The notes under the pieces: generated by a model
Seen by the model: only the letters and a program-made list of their open reading frames with translations
Told to the model about the DNA's origin: nothing
Database searches by the model: none
Position numbers and translations under genes: made by a program
Shown here: piece after piece, positions 16,988-25,406 of the stretch
Layout of the letters: every line of letters starts with the position of its first letter
Numbering within the stretch: the stretch's first letter is position 1
Origin: Carnobacterium alterfunditum DSM 5972
GTDB lineage: Bacteria; Bacillota; Bacilli; Lactobacillales; Carnobacteriaceae
Assembly (NCBI RefSeq): GCF_000744115.1
Contig: NZ_JQLG01000004.1
Coordinates: 1,896,190-1,960,189, forward strand
DNA length: 64,000 bases
Direction of reading: 5' to 3'

Positions 16988-18757
16988 TTGTTAACTAAGG
17001 CTTATGATGTACTCAAAGAAATTTACGGGTTTTCAGAATTCAAAACGGGACAAAAAGAAGTCATTGATAAAATATTACAAGGAAAAGATGCCCTAGCCAT
17101 TATGCCTACAGGTGGTGGGAAATCTCTTTGCTACCAAATTCCTTCTCTAGTTTTCGAAGGAATAACGATAGTTGTATCACCGCTTATTTCATTGATGAAA
17201 GATCAAGTAGACGCTTTGACCGAGTTGGGAATACCAGCCACTTATTTGAATAGTACATTGACAGCTGCCGAGATGAATGTTCGACTAAAAAAAGCAGTCA
17301 ATGGAGACTACAAACTGATTTATGTTGCTCCAGAACGATTTCAGACAGAAGAAATTTTTTACTTGATGCACACTATAACCATATCAATGATAGCTATTGA
17401 TGAAGCACACTGTATTTCGCAGTGGGGACATGATTTTAGGCCAAGTTATCTGTCTTTAGGAGAATCGATCCAACAATTAGATTATCGTCCAATCGTATTG
17501 GCGTTGACCGCTACAGCAACTCCAGTCGTTTCAAATGATATCATAAGTTTATTAGGCATCCATTCAGATAATCGAATCAAAACGGGATTTGAACGCGATA
17601 ATCTTGCTTTTCAAGTAATTAAAGGTCAAGAACGAAATCGGTTTTTATTGGATTATCTAACAGTGAATAAAGGTCAATCAGGAATCGTTTATGCTAGTAC
17701 ACGTAAAGAAGTAGAACGTATTTATGAATTGCTGAATGCTAAAAATATTAAAGCTGGAAAGTATCATGGCGGGTTAAAAGAAGATGAACGTAATAGTTGG
17801 CAAGAAAAATTTCTGTATGATGAAGTAACGGTAATGGTAGCCACAAATGCATTTGGAATGGGTATCGATAAGAGCAATGTTCGTTTTGTTATTCATTATC
17901 AGATTCCTAAAAATATTGAAGCTTATTACCAAGAAGCTGGACGTGCAGGCAGGGATGGATTGCCAAGTGATGCCATTTTATTGTTTTCTCCTCAAGATAT
18001 GCAAATCCAAAAATTCTTTGTTGATCAATCAGAGTTGAATGACGAATTAAAAAATCAAGAATACCGTAAAATAAGAGAAATGGCTCAATATGGCTCCACT
18101 CAGATTTGCTTGCAGCGGTATATCGTTGAATATTTTGGAGACAATTGCGACGATTGCGGAAGATGCAGCAATTGTCTAGACGATCGTGAGGCTACAGACA
18201 TAACTTTAGAGACTCAAAAAGTATTATCCTGTGTCAAAAGAATGGGTGAAACTTATGGTAAGTCGTTGATCATGAAAGTGTTGACAGGATCTAAAGATAA
18301 AAAGGTGACTCAATGGCATTTTGAAGAACTTTCAACTTATGGGCTGATGAAAGGTGTACCTCAAAAAGAAATAACACAATTGATCGATTATTTAACAGCC
18401 GAAAAGTATTTATCTCCGACAGACGGTCAATACCCTGTTTTAAAATTAACAGAAAAAGCCGTTACTGTTTTAAAAGGGGAAATGATCGTCACTAGAAAAC
18501 AAGCAAAAGTCGCACAAAAAGTTGCCGTTGATGATGCCCTATTTGATCAGTTGAGAGAACTGAGACGGACTTTTGCTACAGATCAAAAGGTTCCGCCTTA
18601 TGTTATTTTTTCAGATGAAACGTTGCATCAAATGTGTGTCTTAATGCCTCAAAATAAAGCAGGAATGCTAGAAGTAAAAGGCGTTGGTGAAAATAAATTT
18701 GAAAAATATGGTGAAGCTTTTTTAACTTGTTTAAAGCAAGTTAAAGTAACGAATTAA
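16988..18757 (+). CDS. recQ: ATP-dependent DNA helicase RecQ (589 aa, probable TTG start)
   Basis: A 3'-5' superfamily 2 helicase acting in recombination and repair of stalled forks. Visible are Walker A MPTGGGKSLCYQ, the DEAH box and aromatic loop IDEAHCISQWGHDFRPSY, motif VI QEAGRAGRDG, the zinc cluster (C-16-CDDCGRCSNC), the winged-helix RQC part and a C-terminal HRDC domain ending near residue 585. The RBS GAAAGGAG fits the TTG at 16988; the upstream ATG at 16961 has no RBS and lies before it. It has no obvious own promoter after the terminator. tmcAL follows by 16 bases. Confidence 0.95.
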   Translation: MLTKAYDVLKEIYGFSEFKTGQKEVIDKILQGKDALAIMPTGGGKSLCYQIPSLVFEGITIVVSPLISLMKDQVDALTELGIPATYLNSTLTAAEMNVRLKKAVNGDYKLIYVAPERFQTEEIFYLMHTITISMIAIDEAHCISQWGHDFRPSYLSLGESIQQLDYRPIVLALTATATPVVSNDIISLLGIHSDNRIKTGFERDNLAFQVIKGQERNRFLLDYLTVNKGQSGIVYASTRKEVERIYELLNAKNIKAGKYHGGLKEDERNSWQEKFLYDEVTVMVATNAFGMGIDKSNVRFVIHYQIPKNIEAYYQEAGRAGRDGLPSDAILLFSPQDMQIQKFFVDQSELNDELKNQEYRKIREMAQYGSTQICLQRYIVEYFGDNCDDCGRCSNCLDDREATDITLETQKVLSCVKRMGETYGKSLIMKVLTGSKDKKVTQWHFEELSTYGLMKGVPQKEITQLIDYLTAEKYLSPTDGQYPVLKLTEKAVTVLKGEMIVTRKQAKVAQKVAVDDALFDQLRELRRTFATDQKVPPYVIFSDETLHQMCVLMPQNKAGMLEVKGVGENKFEKYGEAFLTCLKQVKVTN

Positions 18758-18773
18758 AGAGAGGTTACTAGAT

Positions 18774-19994
18774 ATGAAAAGTTGTGGTGTAGTTGTAGAA
18801 TATAACCCCTTACACAACGGGCATGTGTATCACTTGAAAAAAGCTAGAGAATTATCAGGTGCAGATATAATTATTGCTGTTATGAGCGGAAATTTTCTGC
18901 AACGCGGGGAGCCGGCTATTGTAGATAAGTGGTCTCGAGCGCAAATGGCTTTAGCAGCTGGAGCAGATATCGTAATAGAATTACCGGTTGCTTTTAGTAC
19001 ACAACCAGCTGATTACTTTGCAAAAGGAGCAGTTGGATTATTGCATGCCATGAAATGTGATGCCATCTGTTTTGGTTCTGAAACAGGCGAAAGTAAAGAT
19101 TATCAAAAGCTGGCTCAATTTTTAAGGCAGCACATGTCAGAGATTAATCGGCGATTTAAAGAAAACAAAGATCCGGGACAGACTTATGCTTGGCAGATGG
19201 ATCAAGTTCTTAAAGAATTTATGCCTGATCAGCCTGTTTCTCTTTCAATGCCAAACAATATTTTAGGATTAGCTTATGCCAAAGAAAACTTGCTGTATGA
19301 AAAACCAATGGAACTTTACACCATAACAAGATTAGGGTCAGATTACCATGATAAAGAATTGATCAAAGAAAATTTCTCGAGTGCTACGGCCATTCGAGAA
19401 AAATTACTGGATCCTATGCAAAAAAAAGATCTGATTGAAGAATTAAAGTTCAGTATGCCCTATCGTAGTTTTCAATTAGTAACAACACATCCTTTAGTTA
19501 GTTGGGAAAACTATTGGCCGTACTTAAAATACCAAATACAAGTTCAATCGCTTGAAGAGTTACGGAGTGTTTATCAAGTAACAGAAGGTATTGAATATAG
19601 ATTAAAGGCATATATTCAAGAAGCAGAAAGCTTTGAACAGTTTATTTCATCTGTGAAAAATAAAAGAGTATCGTGGACTCGTTTGCAACGTATCTGCGTA
19701 TATATTCTGCTTCAATTAAAAAAAGAAGAGATGACTGATGAATTGAAGAAGCCAAAAGCCATACACTTATTAGGCTTTAATCCTATAGGAAGAAGTTATT
19801 TAAAAGTAATGAAAAAAGCTTTTTCTTTACCGTTGATAGCCAATGTAACAAAAAAGAATAATAATTTATGGACATTAGATATAAAAGCAGGTAAAATTTA
19901 TCAAATGGGTCGGATGGATTTAATAAAAGAACAAGATTATTATCGTCAGCCGCTAAAATTTTATTTTGAAAATGACCATGAAAACAAAGCTTAG
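18774..19994 (+). CDS. tmcAL: tRNA(Met) cytidine acetate ligase TmcAL (406 aa)
   Basis: TmcAL (B. subtilis YlbM) uses acetate and ATP to make N4-acetylcytidine at the wobble base of elongator tRNA-Met. The nucleotidyltransferase motif VVVEYNPLHNGHVYHL is at the N terminus, followed by MSGNFLQRGEPAIVDKW, ADIVIELPVAFSTQPAD and the ITRLGSDYHD block. The length is normal. RBS AGAGAGG precedes the ATG. The next gene, yceD, has its own strong promoter just after the stop. Confidence 0.95.
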   Translation: MKSCGVVVEYNPLHNGHVYHLKKARELSGADIIIAVMSGNFLQRGEPAIVDKWSRAQMALAAGADIVIELPVAFSTQPADYFAKGAVGLLHAMKCDAICFGSETGESKDYQKLAQFLRQHMSEINRRFKENKDPGQTYAWQMDQVLKEFMPDQPVSLSMPNNILGLAYAKENLLYEKPMELYTITRLGSDYHDKELIKENFSSATAIREKLLDPMQKKDLIEELKFSMPYRSFQLVTTHPLVSWENYWPYLKYQIQVQSLEELRSVYQVTEGIEYRLKAYIQEAESFEQFISSVKNKRVSWTRLQRICVYILLQLKKEEMTDELKKPKAIHLLGFNPIGRSYLKVMKKAFSLPLIANVTKKNNNLWTLDIKAGKIYQMGRMDLIKEQDYYRQPLKFYFENDHENKA

Positions 19995-20021
19995 CAAGAA
20001 AAGACTGTAAGGTAAAATACG

Positions 20022-20050
20022 TTGACAAAGGGTTCATTCACTAGTATAAT
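20022..20050 (+). promoter_or_regulatory. Consensus promoter of yceD-rpmF
   Basis: Perfect TTGACA (20022-20027), a 17-base spacer and perfect TATAAT (20045-20050). This is the best vegetative promoter in the window and fits a ribosomal-protein operon. Confidence 0.93.
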
Positions 20051-20079
20051 AATCCTTGTTGCTTTAGGAGTGATATAAA

Positions 20080-20643
20080 ATGAAATGGTCATTAAACGAA
20101 TTGCAAAAATACCGCAATCAACCGTTAGTTTTCTCGGAAACTGTTGACTTAAAAAAGCCGTTGATGAATCGAGAAAAAGAATTAATGGATGTTTCTCCGA
20201 TTGATTTGGAAGGAACGCTCATTGTTCATGAAAAAGAAATCTTGCTTCATATGGTTGTTTCATTAAATGTGACACTACCCTCTGCAAGATCATTAAAACC
20301 AGTTTTGTTCCCTATGTCTATTAGAATAGATGAAATATATATTCCGCCTTCTGTTACACCTGGTTCTAAAATAGATAATGAGGAAGAAACAGTCATTCTT
20401 TTAGATAAAGATATGATTGATCTGACTGATGCTATAATAGATGCTGTTTTGTTGAATCTCCCATTGCAAGTCTTTACGCAAGAGGAGATAGAAGGACAAG
20501 AAATGCCTAGTGGAAATGATTGGCTGGTCGTTTCTGAAGATGAATACATTTCAGATTTAGAAACACAGAAATCAGAAACTGAAGATCCGCGTTTTGCTGG
20601 TTTGAAAGATTTATTTAAAGATGAATCTGATAATCAGAAATAA
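20080..20643 (+). CDS. yceD: YceD family (DUF177) protein (187 aa)
   Basis: A DUF177/YceD protein (B. subtilis YlbN), conserved upstream of rpmF in most bacteria and linked to 23S rRNA accumulation. The N-terminal MKWSLNELQKY, the GTLIVHEKEILLHM block and the acidic C terminus fit the family. The family's two central cysteines are not seen here, which is common in Lactobacillales versions. RBS TTTAGGAG precedes the ATG. It forms an operon with rpmF, 68 bases downstream. Confidence 0.88.
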   Translation: MKWSLNELQKYRNQPLVFSETVDLKKPLMNREKELMDVSPIDLEGTLIVHEKEILLHMVVSLNVTLPSARSLKPVLFPMSIRIDEIYIPPSVTPGSKIDNEEETVILLDKDMIDLTDAIIDAVLLNLPLQVFTQEEIEGQEMPSGNDWLVVSEDEYISDLETQKSETEDPRFAGLKDLFKDESDNQK

Positions 20644-20711
20644 GTATGTATCATAGGCTTCTTTCTAGCACAAATTTGTGCAGAGAAGCAACTTTTAAGG
20701 AGGTGTAAGGA

Positions 20712-20891
20712 ATGGCAGTACCAGCAAGAAAAACATCAAAAGCTAAGAAAAACAGACGTCGTACTCATTATAAATTAGAAGTTCCAGGTATGAACGCATG
20801 CCCTAACTGTGGCGAATTGAAAAAAAGCCATCACGTTTGTGCATCATGTGGACATTACGATGGTAAAGAAGTAATCAGCAAAGAAGCTTAA
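20712..20891 (+). CDS. rpmF: 50S ribosomal protein L32 (59 aa)
   Basis: L32 is a small zinc-ribbon protein of the large ribosomal subunit. The start [19 protein letters not shown] is diagnostic, and the paired knuckles CPNCGE and CASCGH show that this is the zinc-binding (C+) form. RBS AAGGAGGTG precedes the ATG by 8 bases. It is cotranscribed with yceD from the consensus promoter and followed by a strong terminator. Only one L32 gene is present in this window. Confidence 0.97.
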   Translation: MAVPARKTSKAKKNRRRTHYKLEVPGMNACPNCGELKKSHHVCASCGHYDGKEVISKEA

Positions 20892-20922
20892 TTTTTTGCA
20901 CATTTCATCATGAGATGATTTG

Positions 20923-20965
20923 AAACCCCTTATTGAGACCATGGCTCAATAAGGGGTTTTTTTTT
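20923..20965 (+). terminator. Terminator of yceD-rpmF
   Basis: The perfect 15-bp stem AAACCCCTTATTGAG pairs with CTCAATAAGGGGTTT around ACCATGG and runs into nine T. Confidence 0.95.
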
Positions 20966-21236
20966 GATTTACTAAGAATATACAATTAGGAGTATACAAA
21001 AAAAGAAAATTACGTTAAATTTAAAAAAGATAGTTTGGCCTGAATGATTCATACTTTTTTCAAAAAATAAAAATTAGTGTGTTTTTCACTTCATTCAGGA
21101 CAGTAGCTTGTTTGGTTTACTGATTTTACTTCAAATTTACAAAGCACTCATTTTTTTGTCAGGCAATTAAGATTTTTGGGCATACTGACCCCTTGGAATG
21201 AGCCATTTTTTTTAACTATTGTATTGAGTATGAGTG

Positions 21237-22553
21237 CTACTCCCATTTAAAATGCTGGATATTCCACAAGATTTTACGAAAGAGTTTCTGATAAACGTGG
21301 GAGGAACTGAGTTTCAAAGAGGTTTTCCTTCCCGAATGAACAAGCTTACCTGCCACTTTAAATAAGAACAAGCGAATGGTTGATACTTGAAAACCTTTGG
21401 TTTCTTTCGTAAAACAAAGAGTACGCATAAAATTGACCATGTTATAAGCTAGTACGCTCACCATCATGCGTGCATGATTTTCTAAGAAACGAGGGCTGTC
21501 GGTTTTATCGAAATAAAACCCATTTTTGGCCTCTTTAATATAATTTTCCATGGTTCCTCTTTTAGAATAAGTTTGAAAGACCGCTTCTGCAGAAATATCT
21601 TCTGATAAATTAGTTACGATAAATTCATGTCGAGCAATCAATTCTGTTGCTTCACGCGTAGATTTAATACAAACTCTTCGTGAATGTGACCAGCTCTTCG
21701 CTTGATAGAGTACAGAAGCGTAGTGAACTTCTTTTCTATACCAATCGTGTTGATCATCTATAGAGATAAATTGCTCAGCGATTTTGCCTAATTTGCGATT
21801 CGATTTCAATCGAATAACATAAAAATTTCGACGTTCTTCACATAGCTCATATAATTCAGGAGTTGCAAAACCACTATCGGCACGCACTAGAATAGAACTT
21901 ACAGGTACGGTTTCTTGATAATGGTCAAAAAGTGGTTGGACAAAATCTGCCACACCATTGGATGTGTACACGTTACCAGAACGAAGTTCTGCTTTCAATA
22001 AATCACCGGTCAAGCCTTCAAAGGCAACTAGCGGATGATAGCCATTCGTTTGGTAATGAGCGTTATAATTCGAATTTTCTTGATTCCCGAAGGTATCCGA
22101 ATGAGTTGAGTCTAAATCAAAAATCATCTCAGTTGTATTACGTGCAGTCCGTACTTTATCAAGCAGGATTTGATTGACTTCTTGCAATTGGAAAATATTT
22201 TCTTGATTTAACCGATCCCAAAAGCGAGAAATAGACGGTTGTGAAGCAAGTTGTTCTTTAGCTAATAGGCTCTGGAAAATGGGATCTTTTGATAAAATGT
22301 CAGCCGAAGAATCTGTTTGATAGCCACCAATCAATTGAAAAATAATTTGTTCAATTATCGCCTGATTAGTATGTTTATGATAAAGTCGATTATCATTAAT
22401 GATGAGGTTTTGTTTTAAAATATTAGAAAAATTAATGGTGTGCATAAACTCCTTAACTAATATTAACCCGGAATCTGAGGATAAATTACCACCAGAATGT
22501 GATACCGAAATGTTTGAATTGAAAAGTAACCGATTTTCATGTAAAATTGCCAT
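21237..22553 (-). CDS. IS1380-family transposase, copy 2 (438 aa)
   Basis: A full-length DDE transposase, same length as copy 1 and about 90 percent identical by eye. It keeps the DLDSTHSDTFGNQ, LVRADSGFATPELYELCE and KRGTMENYIKEAKNGF blocks. Differences are scattered (for example a run of changes around residues 49-66), so the copies arrived separately or diverged for some time. The RBS AAAGGGG lies in a hairpin like that of copy 1 (22560-22611). No frameshift or stop interrupts it. Confidence 0.93.
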   Translation of the reverse strand: MAILHENRLLFNSNISVSHSGGNLSSDSGLILVKEFMHTINFSNILKQNLIINDNRLYHKHTNQAIIEQIIFQLIGGYQTDSSADILSKDPIFQSLLAKEQLASQPSISRFWDRLNQENIFQLQEVNQILLDKVRTARNTTEMIFDLDSTHSDTFGNQENSNYNAHYQTNGYHPLVAFEGLTGDLLKAELRSGNVYTSNGVADFVQPLFDHYQETVPVSSILVRADSGFATPELYELCEERRNFYVIRLKSNRKLGKIAEQFISIDDQHDWYRKEVHYASVLYQAKSWSHSRRVCIKSTREATELIARHEFIVTNLSEDISAEAVFQTYSKRGTMENYIKEAKNGFYFDKTDSPRFLENHARMMVSVLAYNMVNFMRTLCFTKETKGFQVSTIRLFLFKVAGKLVHSGRKTSLKLSSSHVYQKLFRKILWNIQHFKWE

Positions 22554-22559
22554 AGAGAG

Positions 22560-22611
22560 AACCCCTTTCTTTGGTTACGTTTAGGTGATTTAACCATAAC
22601 AGATTGGGGTT
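22560..22611 (-). promoter_or_regulatory. RBS-sequestering hairpin in IS1380 copy 2
   Basis: AACCCC (22560-22565) pairs with GGGGTT (22606-22611), and TGGTTA (22572-22577) with TAACCA (22591-22596). Loop bases differ from copy 1 while both stems are kept, which supports a maintained structure. Confidence 0.5.
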
Positions 22612-22780
22612 TTTTTTGCACACCCAAAGGGTGTTGAGAAATCCAGCTTAAACTAGCGCTAGAACAGTTTTTCCAGAGCATTTCAAAAAAAGTATGAATT
22701 ATTCAGGTTTGGTATTGTTTTGCGGTATAAGTAAAATGCCTATTGATCGAATTTACATATTTTAAAAAGGTGGGATAAAA

Positions 22781-23161
22781 GTGGATTCTAGAACTTCTTT
22801 AATAATGGGTAAAGTAATTCTGTATTGTTTGCCCATTATTTTACTGGCTTTGTTTAGCAAACCAACACAGCGTCATTTTAAAAAACAAAATTCAGCTATT
22901 AAATTAGCAGATTTATTGGTTCCTTTTTTAATCTTAGGTATCCATATTCTTAGTCAGTTAACATATGGATTTTCTTTAATTCCATATTTTTTGATTTTTA
23001 TTTTCAGTCTAGGAATTGTGATTCTTTTGATCATAGCGGTAAAAAAGGGCGAAATTTTATATAAAAGCTTTTTTAAAACTTATTGGCGTTTTGTTTTTAT
23101 TAGTTCTATTGTAACTTATTACGGCTTAGTCGCAGTCGATATAGTTCTAACTTTAAATTGA
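22781..23161 (+). CDS. DUF3397 family membrane protein (126 aa, GTG start)
   Basis: A small integral membrane protein of the DUF3397 family, found upstream of mraZ in lactic acid bacteria; function unknown. Four hydrophobic segments are visible at about residues 9-24, 43-61, 66-87 and 101-124, with a basic loop SKPTQRHFKKQ after the first. The GTG at 22781 is chosen for the RBS AAAAAGGTGGGA. IS1380 copy 2 ends 73 bases upstream and may have separated the gene from its original promoter or from the rpmF unit. Confidence 0.8.
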   Translation: MDSRTSLIMGKVILYCLPIILLALFSKPTQRHFKKQNSAIKLADLLVPFLILGIHILSQLTYGFSLIPYFLIFIFSLGIVILLIIAVKKGEILYKSFFKTYWRFVFISSIVTYYGLVAVDIVLTLN

Positions 23162-23310
23162 GTTGCAGAGAGTTGTGCAGAATAAAAATGATCGTATCAG
23201 AAAATCGGTGGGATGATCGGTTGTAATAGTATGTAAAATCATTGTCTAGGATTCATATTGATAGGATCATCAGCACGGTCATTTAAATAGGTTTAATCGT
23301 AATAAGTCTA

Positions 23311-23356
23311 AGAAGTAAGATAAGGATATATTGTCCTTATCTTACTTCTTTTTTTT
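23311..23356 (+). terminator. Terminator before the dcw cluster
   Basis: The perfect 16-bp stem AGAAGTAAGATAAGGA pairs with TCCTTATCTTACTTCT around TATATTG, followed by a run of T. The 150 bases between it and the DUF3397 stop show no gene. Confidence 0.93.
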
Positions 23357-23477
23357 CGTTATTTAGCAAGAACTAAAAGATCATCAGCGTAAATACACAC
23401 TAAGAAAGTGAGGATTATGCCGTTTAAAAAACAAATATTACATTAACAAGAAGATTTATATCTTTTTTTGAATAATT

Positions 23478-23507
23478 GTGGAGGAAAGTGGGGCATTGTG
23501 GTAGACT
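23478..23507 (+). promoter_or_regulatory. Putative MraZ operator overlapping the dcw promoter
   Basis: Three GTGG boxes start at 23478, 23488 and 23498, exactly 10 bp apart. MraZ is known to bind direct TGGG-type or AAAGTGG-type repeats at 10-bp spacing upstream of its own gene, so this fits autoregulation. The last box runs into TGGTAGACT (23499-23507), an extended -10 candidate. The operator call is inference from pattern and position. Confidence 0.7.
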
Positions 23508-23542
23508 AAAAATATCTAATCGGAGACTGAGGTGAGACAGCT

Positions 23543-23974
23543 ATGTTAATGGGTGAACACAAGCACAACATTGATGCAAAAGGTCGTTTGATCATGCCAT
23601 CAAAATTTCGATCTGATTTAGGTGAGAAATTCATTCTCACTCGTGGATTAGATGGATGTTTGTTTGGATACCCACAAGAATCATGGTCTGCTCTTGAAGA
23701 AAAACTCAAACAACTCCCGTTAGCAAAGAAAGAAGCTCGTGCTTTTACAAGATTCTTTTACTCCGCAGCTGTTGAATGTGAATTAGATAAACAAGGAAGA
23801 ATCAATATTCCTCAAACATTAAGAGAACATGCAAAACTAGAAAAAACGTGTCATATTATTGGCGTATCTGAACGCATTGAAATTTGGAGTGAAACAAGAT
23901 GGAACCAAGTTTCCGAAGAGGCTGAAGAAATGTTCGACAGCATTGCTGAAGAAATGATTGATTTTGGTTTCTGA
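23543..23974 (+). CDS. mraZ: Transcriptional regulator MraZ (143 aa)
   Basis: An AbrB-like, ring-forming DNA-binding protein that controls the division and cell-wall cluster. Two SpoVT/AbrB-like halves are visible: residues 1-50 ([21 protein letters not shown]) and 75-125 ([19 protein letters not shown]), each with the DxxGR motif. The length is standard. RBS TGAGGTGAG precedes the first ATG; a second in-frame ATG lies two codons later. It is the first gene of the cluster and sits right after three GTGG boxes that it probably binds. Confidence 0.97.
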   Translation: MLMGEHKHNIDAKGRLIMPSKFRSDLGEKFILTRGLDGCLFGYPQESWSALEEKLKQLPLAKKEARAFTRFFYSAAVECELDKQGRINIPQTLREHAKLEKTCHIIGVSERIEIWSETRWNQVSEEAEEMFDSIAEEMIDFGF

Positions 23975-24035
23975 TAAAAGAACATTGCATAAGTAGAAAA
24001 TACTACGAAAAATAGTGAGTAAGGTAGGCGAAAAA

Positions 24036-24992
24036 ATGACAGCATTTAATCATGAAACGGTCCTATTAAAAGAAACCGTTGATGGGCTTTCGCTATCCCC
24101 AGAAGGCATATACGTCGATTGTACTTTAGGCGGAGCCGGGCATAGTGAATATTTATTATCACAATTGAATGAAAATGGGCATTTGTATGCCTTTGATCAA
24201 GACGAGCGTGCAATTGAAAACGCAAAAGTTCGGTTGGCTGAATATGTAGAAAAAGGTATGATCACTTTTATTAAGGCAAATTTTCGTTTTATAAAAGAAG
24301 AATTAACAAATTTAGGAATAAACGAAGTAGATGGAATTCTGTATGATTTAGGTGTTTCTTCCCCTCAATTAGATGAAGCAGAAAGAGGGTTTAGTTACCA
24401 CCAAGATGCTCCTCTAGATATGAGGATGGACACCGATGCTCCATTAACAGCTAAAGAAGTCATCAATGAGTGGTCTTATCACGATTTGATAAGAATTTTT
24501 TACCGCTATGGGGAAGAGAAATTTTCAAAACAAATTGCTCGTAAAATTGAGGCTGCCAGGGAAATAAAACCAATCGAAACAACATCTGAATTAGTAGAAT
24601 TGATTAAAGCAGGGATACCAGCACCAGCTAGAAGAAAAGGTGGCCATCCAGCAAAGCGTGTTTTTCAAGCTGTGCGAATTGCGGTTAATGATGAGTTATC
24701 TTCAGTCGAAGACTCCTTGGAACAAGCTATTGATTTATTAGCGATAGGCGGACGTATCAGTGTAATTTCTTTTCATTCATTAGAGGACCGAATCGTTAAA
24801 TCTATTTTCAAAGATCACTCAAAAGGCCCTGATTTGCCACGCGGATTGCCAGTTACTCCAGATGGATTCTTACCTGAATTAAAATTGATTACCAGAAAAC
24901 CTATTTTACCCTCAGAGCAAGAATTAGAAGTAAATAATCGTTCGAGAAGTGCTAAATTACGAATTGCTGAAAAACAAAATAAACTAGTGTAA
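24036..24992 (+). CDS. rsmH: 16S rRNA (cytosine1402-N4)-methyltransferase RsmH (318 aa)
   Basis: RsmH (MraW) methylates N4 of C1402 in the 30S P site using SAM. Motifs are [13 protein letters not shown] at the N terminus, [14 protein letters not shown], the [19 protein letters not shown] block, and the C-terminal [12 protein letters not shown]. The ATG at 24036 was chosen because GGTAGGCG precedes it; an in-frame GTG at 24015 has no RBS. It follows mraZ by 61 bases and precedes ftsL by 30. Confidence 0.96.
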   Translation: MTAFNHETVLLKETVDGLSLSPEGIYVDCTLGGAGHSEYLLSQLNENGHLYAFDQDERAIENAKVRLAEYVEKGMITFIKANFRFIKEELTNLGINEVDGILYDLGVSSPQLDEAERGFSYHQDAPLDMRMDTDAPLTAKEVINEWSYHDLIRIFYRYGEEKFSKQIARKIEAAREIKPIETTSELVELIKAGIPAPARRKGGHPAKRVFQAVRIAVNDELSSVEDSLEQAIDLLAIGGRISVISFHSLEDRIVKSIFKDHSKGPDLPRGLPVTPDGFLPELKLITRKPILPSEQELEVNNRSRSAKLRIAEKQNKLV

Positions 24993-25022
24993 CCATTAGA
25001 AGTCAGGAAGGAAGAATTGAAT

Positions 25023-25406
25023 ATGTCATCGGAAAGTAATTTAGCTAGAAACCTTGAAATCGAAGTGCCATTTCAGCCTCAGACAGCTCCTACTCCTAAA
25101 AAGGAAAAAGTACATACTCCTTTAACAAAAAGAATAGGTATTACAAAAGGCGAAAAATTACTCGTAAGCACTATTCTAATCGTTTTATTTGCTTTAATTG
25201 CCGTTAGTATTTCATTAGAAATAACGATTGCCAGTACGAGTCGTACGCTACAAGATACGGTGACATCTATAACCGAATCAACAACGGTTAATGAAAACTT
25301 AGAACAAGAAGTCCAAGAATTATCTCGCTATGATCGTGTATATGAAATAGCAAATAAATTCGACTTAGACATGAATGAAAAAAATGTAAGGAATGTTATA
25401 AAATGA
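25023..25406 (+). CDS. ftsL: Cell division protein FtsL (127 aa)
   Basis: A bitopic septum protein that forms a complex with DivIB and DivIC and activates septal peptidoglycan synthesis. It has a basic cytoplasmic N terminus of about 45 residues, one membrane segment (about residues 46-70, VSTILIVLFALIAVSISLEI) and an extracellular coiled coil with ESTTVNENLEQEVQELS. The ATG at 25023 fits AGGAAGGAAG; a TTG two codons earlier is less well spaced. The gene overlaps pbpB by 4 bases. Confidence 0.9.
   Translation: MSSESNLARNLEIEVPFQPQTAPTPKKEKVHTPLTKRIGITKGEKLLVSTILIVLFALIAVSISLEITIASTSRTLQDTVTSITESTTVNENLEQEVQELSRYDRVYEIANKFDLDMNEKNVRNVIK

Larger units (their letters stand above)
21039..22707 (-). 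mobile_element. IS1380-family insertion sequence, copy 2 (1669 bp, complete)
   Basis: The terminal inverted repeats are CCTGAATGATTCATACTTTT (21039-21058) and its imperfect complement ending AGTATGAATTATTCAGG (22707). The flanks are TTTGG on the left (21034-21038) and TTTGG on the right (22708-22712), a 5-bp target duplication. It inserted between rpmF and the DUF3397 gene, downstream of the rpmF terminator, so no gene is broken. It is in the same orientation as copy 1. Confidence 0.96.

Noticed and set aside
1-22707. A composite transposon bounded by two IS1380 copies
   Set aside because: The enclosed genes are conserved core functions in normal order, and copy 2 has its own private target duplication.
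23420-23443. A 9-codon frame (MPFKKQILH) with a weak RBS between DUF3397 and mraZ
   Set aside because: Too short to support as a gene, with no leader-peptide feature such as a run of regulatory codons.
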